The notes beneath the pieces were generated by a model. That model ran no database searches. It was given only the letters and a program-made list of their open reading frames with translations, and was not told where the DNA came from. Of a stretch of DNA of 5,307 nt, positions 1-5,307 are shown piece by piece. The stretch's first letter is position 1. Each line of letters opens with the position of its first letter. Source of the stretch: Dehalococcoidales bacterium (GTDB lineage: Bacteria > Chloroflexota > Dehalococcoidia > Dehalococcoidales > UBA3254); NCBI GenBank assembly GCA_028718465.1, contig JAQULX010000235.1, positions 1-5,307 on the forward strand. The letters are read 5' to 3'. Both the position numbers and the translations under genes were made by a program.

Positions 1-662
1 ATTTGGCTGTTGGAAATATGGGTCCATTTCTGATGGGCTTCGGGATCAATGTGCTTCAAATCAAACAAGACCAGGTTAGTAAACGGCAGCACTATTTCCA
101 GAGATTCTGTTTTAACACACCCGGTAGTCTCAATTGCCGTGCGAATACCCGCATCCCGGCACATTTTGAACAAAGCCGCCACGAATTCTGGTTGTACCAG
201 AGGCTCACCGCCGGAAGCAGTTACGCCGCCTCCGGACTCCCGGTAAAATTCCTCATCTTTCTCTATTGCCTGAAATACTTCCCTGGCGGACATCTCTTTA
301 CCGAACATCTTGAGGGAACCGGAGGTGCATACTTCGGCGCATTTGCCGCAATTGGTACAGAGTTCCCGATCGACGGAAACCCCTTTATGACTGTCCGAGA
401 AAGAAAGCGCACCCTCTTTACATGCGGCGATGCAGTTGCCGCATCTGACGCACAGCGTATCGCTGTGCGCCAGTTCCGGCCAGTAATTTTGCGACTCAGG
501 ATTTGAACACCACGCGCAATGTAATGGGCAGCCTTTCAGGAAAACCGTTGTCCTTATCCCGGGCCCGTCGTGAATACTGTAACGCTGTATGTTAAACACG
601 ATGCCTTTGACATCCTCGGCTGCCGCCTGTTCCCGGGACAAGCTGGTATTAGTCTCTACCAT
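1..662 (-). CDS. Glycyl radical enzyme activating enzyme (radical SAM), C-terminus cut by window edge
   Basis: This enzyme would install the glycyl radical on the GRE encoded just upstream by reductive cleavage of S-adenosylmethionine in the cytoplasm. I translated the minus strand from 662 and obtained 220 residues with no stop before the edge. Activases are usually about 300 residues, so roughly 80 are missing. Residues 29-37 read SIHDGPGIR, typical of the family. Next comes the radical-SAM cluster motif CPLHCAWC (C45, C49, C52). Two ferredoxin-type clusters follow: CVRCGNCIAAC (C71, C74, C77, C81) and CTNCGKCAEVC (C102, C105, C108, C112). The SAM-binding GGEP lies at 151-154. The two-cluster insert is typical of activases for non-PFL GREs; PflA itself lacks it. 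The start is ATG, with GGAG at 671-674 and an 8-nt spacer. It lies 25 bp after the GRE stop, so the two are surely co-transcribed. The substrate is inferred from position. Confidence 0.96.
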   Translation of the reverse strand, partial: MVETNTSLSREQAAAEDVKGIVFNIQRYSIHDGPGIRTTVFLKGCPLHCAWCSNPESQNYWPELAHSDTLCVRCGNCIAACKEGALSFSDSHKGVSVDRELCTNCGKCAEVCTSGSLKMFGKEMSAREVFQAIEKDEEFYRESGGGVTASGGEPLVQPEFVAALFKMCRDAGIRTAIETTGCVKTESLEIVLPFTNLVLFDLKHIDPEAHQKWTHISNSQ

Positions 663-687
663 AAGAATTTCTCCAATCTTAAAAAAA

Positions 688-3180
688 CTATAATCCGTGC
701 TCCGTACGGGCGATAATCTCATCCTGGACAGCTTCCGGAAGCTCTACGAAATAGGCGCTGTACCCCGCAACTCTGACGATGAGATGTTTCCACTCTTCGG
801 GGTGCTTCTTGGCCTCTATCAGATCGTCCCGGTTCAGGATATTGAACTGGATATGCCATCCGCCTCTGTTGAAGAAAGTCCTCAGCAAGGAGATAAAGTT
901 TTCAATGGCTTCCCTGTTATTCAGCACTGAAGATGATAGCTTCATGTTCATCACCAGGCTGTCCACATCCGGCCTGAAGTGATTGACCTTGGTAGCAGAC
1001 TTGATGACAGAGGTAGGCCCGTTAACATCGGTTCCCGCCCCTGGAGACAGGGCTGCATCGTATAATGGAGTATAGGCTTTCCGGCCGTTGGGAAGGGGTC
1101 CAACCACCTCGCCCAGATAATAATGTCCGGTGAGGGCAGGCCGGCTCGATTTCCAGCGGGCGCCGTCCGGCGTTTGTTTGCTGGCGATAATATCGTTGGC
1201 CTTCAACGATACCCGGTTGAATATCTCATCCACGCTGTCATCATCATTGCCGTATTTAGGCGCCTGCATGCACAGCCGGTAGATATCATCATAACCTTCC
1301 CAGTTGGCCTTAAGAGCTTTTAACAACTCCGGCATGGTAGCCGCCTTATCCTCGAAGACCACTTTCTTGATCGCCACCAGTGCATTGGCTACATCCACAC
1401 AACCACGTTGACCGATAACGGTGTTCAGTTGAGGATAGCGTCCGCCTTCTTCAGTGGAGTCCTTTCCCGTCGTGATGCTATCTTCCAGCAAAGAGGTGCT
1501 GAAGGGCGCGCACAGGAACTCGCCTTTAGCCAGAAAACCGATGTAGTATTCGCGCATGCCCTTCTCGAGAAAATAGTCGTACTGCTTCCAGAAAGCTTCC
1601 TCCACTTCTTCCATAGAGGTAAACTTGGCGGCATCTCCGGTCTCCGGCCCGGCTTTGATCCCGGTCCGGGGGTCAATCCCGTTATTAAGGGCGATCTCGA
1701 ATACTTTGGGAATATTGATATAGATAGGCATTCTGGCGACCGCATTGACGCTGCCCAGAGCGTAGGACAGGCATCCGGCTGCGCTGAATTCGATGGCATC
1801 TTCCCACTTTACTCCGTAGCCCAGGAAATTCCGGATGGCAGCCTGATCGCTCATGAAAGCCGGAATCCCGCCTCCGGTATCCCGGTTAGTCTCCACTGCC
1901 TGGATCATAAAGTTATGGTCGATATTATTGTGCCACCGGACATAGAAACCGGGCTGAGGAGTTTTCATCTGGCGGGAAATCTCCAGTAAAAAGTAAGACA
2001 GTTCGTTGGTAACATCATTACCGGATTTATCGGTACCGCCGATAGTAATCTGCTGCAATAGCGAGCCGGCCGCTTCTTTGGAGAACATAAAACCATGGAA
2101 AGACTGAAGTTCATTGAATTTGACCCATAAGCAGCCCAGCATCTCGGCTATCTGCTGATAGGTAAACCTGCCTTCTTTCAAATCTTTCTCATAGATAGGG
2201 TATAACCACTGGTCCATCCTGCCCGGGCAAGCCCCGGCCGGGAAGGGAGACTCTTTTTTATAGCATATGTGGCAGAACCAGTAGCTTTGAAGAGCCTCGG
2301 CAAAGTTGCGGGCGGGATTGGCCGGAACCCATTCACAGCGCTCGGCAATTTCCAGCAGTTCCTGCTTTCTACCCGGATCTTTTTCTGTCTCAGCCATTTG
2401 GCGGGCCAGGGCAGCGTGCTTTCTGGCAAATCTGACCAGGGCTTCGCAGGTTATAATTATTTCGTTCAGAACCGCCAGCTTGTGATACACTTTTTCAGGA
2501 TGAGCCGGAAAAGCTTTAAAGGAATCTAACACCTTCTCCCTCTCTGCCTTAGCCCGCTCAATCGTATCGTTAAGACCTTTTTTAATTATTCTGGGATTGA
2601 AAACTGCCTGGTTTTTCCCAACCGTTCCCACGCTATCGGTCATGACCCTGACCCCGCTATCCAGCAGCTCGGCATAATTTTCGCCGACATGGCGCCGGCG
2701 GGTAGCATTGACCATATCCCGGATTGACTGGCCCAGCCAGAAATTGGCCGACTCCTCGATGACTGCTTCGTCTTCGGGATCGATTGAAGCCGTCATCACT
2801 TCACTCATGGTGTTCATCCGCTTCTGCTTTAGCGAGCCAAGTACGTCGTGGGGGTTCTGTTCCGGAACAACCTCGGCTCCCCTGACATACTTTGTTTCCG
2901 AACCCACGATCAGTTCACCGTCCCGGATAATGATCGGCGACTCGTCGAGCACACGGGCCAGCGCCAGCGCCCATCTCACATTGTTGGGTTCTGCCCCTGT
3001 TTCCTTCCAGGAGGCCATATAGGAACGCGCTCTGTGTCCCGAAATCCACAAAGGAGAGCCCAGGCATTCCAGATGTCGTTTCTTGACCCGGTCGGTCATG
3101 ACATTGGACTTTTTAATGTGATCAATTGCTTCCCTGGTAATTTTCCTTGTCCCCTCTTCGGTTTTACTTGTAACTACCAT
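688..3180 (-). CDS. Glycyl radical enzyme of the PFL/dehydratase superfamily, subgroup and substrate unknown
   Basis: This is a complete 830-residue GRE, close to the usual length for dehydratase, lyase, decarboxylase and succinate-synthase types. The PFL-like barrel spans roughly residues 30-690 and the glycyl radical domain roughly 700-830. The radical motif is RVAGYSAYF with Gly806 (codon 763-765), 24 residues from the C-terminus, which ends IARTEHGL as in many relatives. The thiyl-radical cysteine is Cys470 (codon 1771-1773) in SAAGCLSYALG. Other family blocks are PKYGNDDD (641-648) and GWHIQFN (774-780). The residue two after the cysteine is Ser472. Glycerol and propanediol dehydratases, choline TMA-lyase and 4-hydroxyphenylacetate decarboxylase have Glu there. 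A single Cys rather than the Cys-Cys pair argues against pyruvate formate-lyase. Benzylsuccinate synthase, as I remember it, has a different cysteine context (LCMAP). The family is certain, but the reaction is not assignable. The ATG start has AGGAGG at 3186-3191 with a 5-nt spacer. The activase gene follows directly. The enzyme should be oxygen-sensitive and cytoplasmic. Confidence 0.97.
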   Translation of the reverse strand: MVVTSKTEEGTRKITREAIDHIKKSNVMTDRVKKRHLECLGSPLWISGHRARSYMASWKETGAEPNNVRWALALARVLDESPIIIRDGELIVGSETKYVRGAEVVPEQNPHDVLGSLKQKRMNTMSEVMTASIDPEDEAVIEESANFWLGQSIRDMVNATRRRHVGENYAELLDSGVRVMTDSVGTVGKNQAVFNPRIIKKGLNDTIERAKAEREKVLDSFKAFPAHPEKVYHKLAVLNEIIITCEALVRFARKHAALARQMAETEKDPGRKQELLEIAERCEWVPANPARNFAEALQSYWFCHICYKKESPFPAGACPGRMDQWLYPIYEKDLKEGRFTYQQIAEMLGCLWVKFNELQSFHGFMFSKEAAGSLLQQITIGGTDKSGNDVTNELSYFLLEISRQMKTPQPGFYVRWHNNIDHNFMIQAVETNRDTGGGIPAFMSDQAAIRNFLGYGVKWEDAIEFSAAGCLSYALGSVNAVARMPIYINIPKVFEIALNNGIDPRTGIKAGPETGDAAKFTSMEEVEEAFWKQYDYFLEKGMREYYIGFLAKGEFLCAPFSTSLLEDSITTGKDSTEEGGRYPQLNTVIGQRGCVDVANALVAIKKVVFEDKAATMPELLKALKANWEGYDDIYRLCMQAPKYGNDDDSVDEIFNRVSLKANDIIASKQTPDGARWKSSRPALTGHYYLGEVVGPLPNGRKAYTPLYDAALSPGAGTDVNGPTSVIKSATKVNHFRPDVDSLVMNMKLSSSVLNNREAIENFISLLRTFFNRGGWHIQFNILNRDDLIEAKKHPEEWKHLIVRVAGYSAYFVELPEAVQDEIIARTEHGL

Positions 3181-3216
3181 ATCCCCCTCCTTAACATCTT
3201 TTTATAATTGATTTAA

Positions 3217-3246
3217 TCTATAATAAAATGGAACAAAATAATTCAA
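3217..3246 (-). promoter_or_regulatory. Candidate promoter of the GRE-activase operon
   Basis: On the minus strand, TTGAAT (3241-3246) and TATAGA (3217-3222) are separated by 18 bp. They lie 36 bp or more upstream of the GRE start codon in very AT-rich DNA. The match to the sigma-A consensus is moderate, and AT-rich DNA offers alternatives such as TATTAT at 3220-3225. I see no sigma-54 type GG/GC element pair. Confidence is therefore low. Confidence 0.3.
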
Positions 3247-3266
3247 TGGAGTAAAATTGTTCGGCT

Positions 3267-3331
3267 TTATTCACCTTATACGAGCATCGTAGCACAGTCT
3301 TGCATTTAGGTAAAGTCTAGCCGGTGAATAA
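3267..3331. repeat. Widely spaced perfect inverted repeat upstream of the GRE
   Basis: TTATTCACC at 3267-3275 is exactly complementary to GGTGAATAA at 3323-3331, giving 9-bp arms and a 47-nt interior. Adjacent GGCT (3263-3266) and AGCC (3319-3322) are also complementary, though out of register with the main arms. The left arm overlaps the CACCTTATACG element. It could be the closing stem of a leader RNA or a pair of protein-binding half-sites about six helical turns apart. Confidence 0.4.
3272..3282 (+). promoter_or_regulatory. CACCTTATACG element, candidate regulator site upstream of the GRE
   Basis: This 11-mer differs by one inserted T from CACCTATACG at 4851-4860 in the divergent promoter region. 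It contains the same TATACG half-site that occurs four times there. It lies about 26 bp upstream of the candidate GRE -35 box, a plausible place for an activator. That the neighbouring WYL regulator binds it is inference. Confidence 0.35.
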
Positions 3332-3442
3332 TTAAACTGTGAAGGAAATCTTATAGGGCTTTGCAGGGTGTAGCAAGATGCCTTTTCCTGGACCATTGAC
3401 GATGGAAAGCGTTAACGAAAGATGTGATTCTTTTTGATGATA

Positions 3443-3613
3443 ACCGGTGGAATCCGGTACTGCCAGTGAGAGGGAAGTACCATGTCAGCGGATATTTTAA
3501 GCGACGTTCGCAGCCTGCCCGGTCAAATGAGACCGGGGACAGATAACCTGCGTATTTAGTCAACCGCGCATCCATAGTTCGATTTAAAATCGAGAGGCCG
3601 TGCTGCATGGCCT
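3443..3613. other. Cluster of hairpins, possible structured RNA
   Basis: Five stems can be read by eye. They are ACCGG/CCGGT (3443-3447 with 3454-3458); GGTACT/AGTACC (3456-3461 with 3476-3481); CCCGGTC/GACCGGG (3518-3524 with 3531-3537, loop AAATGA); TCGATTT/AAATCGA (3579-3585 with 3587-3593); and AGGCC/GGCCT (3595-3599 with 3609-3613). The first two share bases 3456-3458, so they cannot both form fully. I do not recognise a known riboswitch or ncRNA family. If transcribed from the minus strand, it would be in a long GRE leader or a separate small RNA. No U-tract follows any stem, so these are not ordinary terminators. Confidence 0.35.
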
Positions 3614-3717
3614 TCTTCCCCAATTTTATTTTCCATGGTACATCTATTTACATTATATACCCATATTCTGACAGCTATAGTGTCGTGAATTAATATTCAT
3701 TAACTAATCTATGTAAT

Positions 3718-4728
3718 TTATCCGGTGGCAGTCAGAATGCCTGGTGAATGCCGGCTGTAATTATCGATCATCATTCTTGCAGTGTCGATAATCTGATCTC
3801 TCAGGGATTTTGGTTCCAGCACTTCCACATCTGCTCCCCTCCCTAACACCCAGGCCCGGAAGTCGATGGTATTCTGCACCTTGAGTGTCATTATCATCGA
3901 ACCGTCACTCTGCATTTCAATTTTTTGCGAGGGGTGCCACATGGTCTCCATAAAGGCTTTACTCACCATGGGGGAGAATCTCAATATTATAGTTTCTATT
4001 TTTTCATCGGCATAAGCCCCCCAGGCAGAACTCAGGTGGTCATTCACATCAAAATCGGTCGGTATTTCGAAGGATGCCGACTCCACTATCAGCACCTCCC
4101 CCACGATACAATCAATGCGAAAAGTCAAAATAGCCTTTCTCTGGTGACAGTAACCGATAATATAATTGGAATGGCCCTCCACTCCCGGTTCGATGGCGTA
4201 GGGATCTATCAAACGCTCTTCCGGCTCTTTGTCGGCAAGCTCCTGATAGCGGATTATCACCGGATGTCTTGAGAGCCAGGCATTGGTGAGTTTATTAAAA
4301 TTATTCATCTTGTTTTCGTTACGGGGTAGTTTCTGGATGCGGTTGATGGTATTTTGTATTTGTTGCCGGAGAGGCTGCGGGACGATTGAGCTGAGCTGGA
4401 TAAAAGTAGAGACCATGCCGGCATTGTACTGGTGAGTATGATTGTACATCAAGCGGGCTGCTAAAAAGACGGTCATGGCTTCTGTCAAAGTAAGGGTCAT
4501 CGGGGTCAAGAAGTAACCTTCAACAATGCCACGTTTTTTCCCTTCCTGCCAGATCGGGACATTTAACTCGGTTTCCAGAGCCCGCAGGTCGCGGTAGACG
4601 GTCCTGACATTTACGGAGCAGGTGCGGGCAATTTCATCGATTTTTATGCCCTCGGCATGCTGCCACAGTAAAAGCTGCAATCTAAGCAACCGGGCAGTGC
4701 GGTCCCTTTTCATCATTTGCTTGCCCAT
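3718..4728 (-). CDS. HTH-WYL domain transcription regulator (DeoR/YafY type)
   Basis: This is a complete 336-residue cytoplasmic DNA-binding protein of the usual length for the family. Residues 10-58 form the winged helix-turn-helix, with the recognition segment SVNVRTVYRDLRALE (38-52). The WYL domain covers about 150-224; its namesake motif reads NYIIGYC (188-194), so Trp is replaced by Asn and Leu by Ile. The C-terminal WCX domain covers about 245-325 and includes RFSPMV (250-255), WHPSQ (264-268) and DGSM. WYL regulators commonly sense a small ligand or nucleic acid; the ligand here is unknown. The ATG start has GGGAGG at 4733-4738, only 4 nt upstream. Met5 (codon 4714-4716) is an alternative start with a 16-nt spacer, which is too long. 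The gene is divergent from the molybdoenzyme and lies upstream of the GRE operon in the same direction, so it probably controls one or both. Confidence 0.93.
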   Translation of the reverse strand: MGKQMMKRDRTARLLRLQLLLWQHAEGIKIDEIARTCSVNVRTVYRDLRALETELNVPIWQEGKKRGIVEGYFLTPMTLTLTEAMTVFLAARLMYNHTHQYNAGMVSTFIQLSSIVPQPLRQQIQNTINRIQKLPRNENKMNNFNKLTNAWLSRHPVIIRYQELADKEPEERLIDPYAIEPGVEGHSNYIIGYCHQRKAILTFRIDCIVGEVLIVESASFEIPTDFDVNDHLSSAWGAYADEKIETIILRFSPMVSKAFMETMWHPSQKIEMQSDGSMIMTLKVQNTIDFRAWVLGRGADVEVLEPKSLRDQIIDTARMMIDNYSRHSPGILTATG

Positions 4729-4766
4729 TAATCCTCCCTTTTATCCAAACAAAAGGCATCAGATGT

Positions 4767-4795
4767 ATTATAGCACTACCCTACATATACGAAAA
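4767..4795 (-). promoter_or_regulatory. Candidate promoter of the WYL regulator gene
   Basis: A perfect TATAAT (4767-4772) lies on the minus strand 38 bp upstream of the start codon. The hexamer 17 bp further upstream is TTTTCG (4790-4795), a weak -35 box. That box overlaps the TATACG half-site at 4786-4791, which would allow autoregulation. Confidence 0.45.
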
Positions 4796-4800
4796 TAGTA

Positions 4801-4835
4801 TTGACAACATAGGTGTCGTATACCGCTGGTATAAT
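4801..4835 (+). promoter_or_regulatory. Candidate promoter of the molybdoenzyme gene, unusually wide spacing
   Basis: Perfect consensus hexamers TTGACA (4801-4806) and TATAAT (4830-4835) lie upstream of the plus-strand gene, but 23 bp apart instead of 16-18. The space holds two repeat elements. TATAAA at 4842-4847 is another possible -10, also without a well-placed -35. If TATAAT is used, the promoter probably needs an activator. Confidence 0.4.
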
Positions 4836-4857
4836 TGATCGTATAAACTACACCTAT
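4809..4857. repeat. ATAGGTGT/ACACCTAT inverted repeat flanking the -10 box
   Basis: ATAGGTGT at 4809-4816 is exactly complementary to ACACCTAT at 4850-4857, with 33 bp between. Each arm is near a TATACG or CGTATA half-site. Arm centres are about 41 bp apart, close to four helical turns, which would suit a regulator binding on one face of the DNA. Confidence 0.4.
4819..4833. promoter_or_regulatory. Palindrome TATACC-GCT-GGTATA overlapping the -10 box
   Basis: These are perfect 6-bp arms around a 3-bp centre. The right arm shares four bases with the TATAAT at 4830-4835. A protein bound here would cover the -10 box and block the promoter, so it is a plausible repressor operator. The binding protein is not shown by the sequence. 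Confidence 0.4.
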
Positions 4858-4911
4858 ACGTTCGAGTCGTCTCCGGATCTGGTCGAAAGATACTAAATAG
4901 GAGGTAGACAA

Positions 4912-5307
4912 ATGTCAACAAAAGGGCCTAATGATAATACCGTTACACCGGCAGGAGTTAAAACAGCAGACAAAACGGTGATAAAGGCGATGGGTTTGGG
5001 GGGAGTACTGGGAGGCGGGACACCCTGCGCTATCGATGTCAAGGACGGCAAGATAGCCAGAGTCAGACCGCTGCACTATGATTGGAAGTACCCTGAAAAA
5101 GACTTGAAATTCTGGCAATACAACGTCGGGGGCAAGGTTTTTCAGCCTCTGACAAAATCTTTACCGGCGCCCTTTATGATGGCCTATAAGAAGCGGACCT
5201 ATTCTCCTAACCGCGTCATGTACCCGTTAAAGAGGGTGGACTGGGACCCTGAAGGAGAAAGGAATCCGCAGAACCGGGGCAAAAGCAAGTATAAAAGGAT
5301 CTCCTGG
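4912..5307 (+). CDS. Molybdopterin enzyme, large subunit, pyrogallol transhydroxylase (AthL)-like, N-terminal part
   Basis: There are 132 residues from ATG to the right edge with no stop. Full-length relatives have some 870 or more residues, so most of the gene is outside. The N-terminal block, with VKDGKI (43-48), FQPLTK (77-82), YPLKRVDWDPEGERNPQ (104-120) and YKRISW (127-132), corresponds to the start of DMSO-reductase-family enzymes. From memory, it closely matches Pelobacter acidigallici transhydroxylase AthL (FTPPRK, YPMKRKSFDPNGERNPQ, YERISW). Like AthL it lacks the N-terminal Cys motif that binds a 4Fe-4S cluster in most of this superfamily; only Cys39 is present. AthL converts pyrogallol to phloroglucinol using Mo-pterin and an iron-sulphur small subunit. 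Whether this protein does the same is unknown. There is no twin-arginine signal, so it is probably cytoplasmic. The start has AGGAGG at 4899-4904. An AthL-type small subunit gene would be expected nearby, outside the window. Confidence 0.88.
   Translation, partial: MSTKGPNDNTVTPAGVKTADKTVIKAMGLGGVLGGGTPCAIDVKDGKIARVRPLHYDWKYPEKDLKFWQYNVGGKVFQPLTKSLPAPFMMAYKKRTYSPNRVMYPLKRVDWDPEGERNPQNRGKSKYKRISW

Larger units (their letters stand above)
3181..3717. other. Long non-coding stretch between regulator and GRE
   Basis: These 537 bp separate the regulator stop from the GRE start, both on the minus strand. The 110 bp or so next to the GRE are AT-rich and would hold its promoter. Positions 3263-3331 carry a widely spaced inverted repeat, and 3443-3613 carry a run of hairpins. 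A TATAAT hexamer on the minus strand at 3652-3657 could start a transcript running through the hairpin region, but no good -35 box accompanies it. I see no clear rho-independent terminator for the regulator gene. A 90-codon minus-strand reading frame at 3351-3623 has no recognisable family and no convincing ribosome site, so I treat the stretch as non-coding. It may be a long structured leader, a small RNA or the remnant of a mobile element. Confidence 0.6.
4786..4860. repeat. Cluster of four CGTATA/TATACG half-sites, candidate operators
   Basis: TATACG occurs at 4786-4791 and 4855-4860. Its reverse complement CGTATA occurs at 4817-4822 and 4840-4845, so there are four copies in 75 bp. By chance a given hexamer is expected about two to three times on both strands of the whole window. 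The only others I found by eye are at 3277-3282 (upstream of the GRE) and 1059-1064 (inside the GRE gene). The cluster lies where a regulator of both divergent genes would bind. Confidence 0.5.
4729..4911. promoter_or_regulatory. Divergent promoter region between regulator and molybdoenzyme
   Basis: These 183 bp hold promoters for both directions and a dense set of short repeats (4786-4860, listed separately). The plus-strand gene has a strong ribosome site, AGGAGG at 4899-4904, 7 nt before the ATG. The roughly 40 bp between 4861 and 4898 would be the 5' leader of the molybdoenzyme mRNA and hold nothing I recognise. Confidence 0.7.

Noticed and set aside
3..506. 167-codon plus-strand reading frame
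   Set aside because: It lies opposite the activase, whose minus-strand translation contains all radical-SAM and ferredoxin motifs, so it is a shadow frame.
1059..1064. CGTATA within the GRE coding sequence as another operator
   Set aside because: It is a single copy without flanking CACCT similarity inside a codon-constrained region, and is expected by chance.
1408..1989. 193-codon plus-strand reading frame
   Set aside because: It is antisense to the GRE core including its catalytic cysteine. It has no recognisable domain and is a shadow frame.
688..3180. Assignment as pyruvate formate-lyase or benzylsuccinate synthase
   Set aside because: The Cys-Cys pair of PFL is missing, the activase has the two extra ferredoxin clusters absent from PflA, and the cysteine context differs from BssA as I recall it. 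C-terminal similarity (RVAGYSA, IARTE) is common to many GREs.
3518..3537. Strong GC-rich hairpin as a rho-independent terminator
   Set aside because: Neither strand has a run of T after the stem, so it does not fit the usual terminator pattern.
3351..3623. 90-codon open reading frame on the minus strand in the intergenic stretch
   Set aside because: Its translation resembles no family I know. The GGGGAAG upstream would be within or too near the start, and the frame runs through several perfect hairpins. It is more likely chance or a degraded element.

Overview
The window looks like part of a catabolic gene cluster from a strictly anaerobic bacterium. It encodes an oxygen-sensitive glycyl radical enzyme (GRE) with its radical-SAM activase, and the start of a molybdopterin enzyme. 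Strong AGGAGG-type ribosome binding sites, coding DNA of medium GC content and AT-rich intergenic stretches fit an anaerobic Firmicute of the Peptococcaceae/Desulfitobacterium type. That assignment is inference; no marker gene is present.

Layout, left to right. Positions 1-662 (minus) carry a GRE activase whose C-terminus lies outside the window. Positions 688-3180 (minus) carry a complete 830-residue GRE of the PFL/dehydratase superfamily, 25 bp upstream of the activase, so the two form an operon. Positions 3181-3717 are a 537-bp non-coding stretch with several inverted repeats and hairpins and no convincing gene. Positions 3718-4728 (minus) carry a complete HTH-WYL transcription regulator. 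Positions 4729-4911 are a divergent promoter region with a cluster of repeated CGTATA half-sites. From 4912 to the right edge (plus) is the N-terminal part of a large molybdopterin enzyme resembling pyrogallol-phloroglucinol transhydroxylase (AthL).

How it may work together. The regulator sits between the two enzyme systems. It is transcribed in the same direction as the GRE operon and divergently from the molybdoenzyme. A CACCT(T)ATACG element occurs both in the divergent promoter region and upstream of the GRE, so one regulator may control both units. An AthL-like enzyme suggests rearrangement or dehydroxylation of a phenolic or other hydroxylated compound, and the GRE could then perform a radical C-C, C-O or C-N cleavage or an addition.

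The GRE is the most interesting item. Its catalytic cysteine lies in a GCLSY context, without the Glu two residues downstream that is usual in diol dehydratases, choline lyase and hydroxyphenylacetate decarboxylase. It cannot be assigned to a characterised subgroup by eye, so its substrate is unknown.
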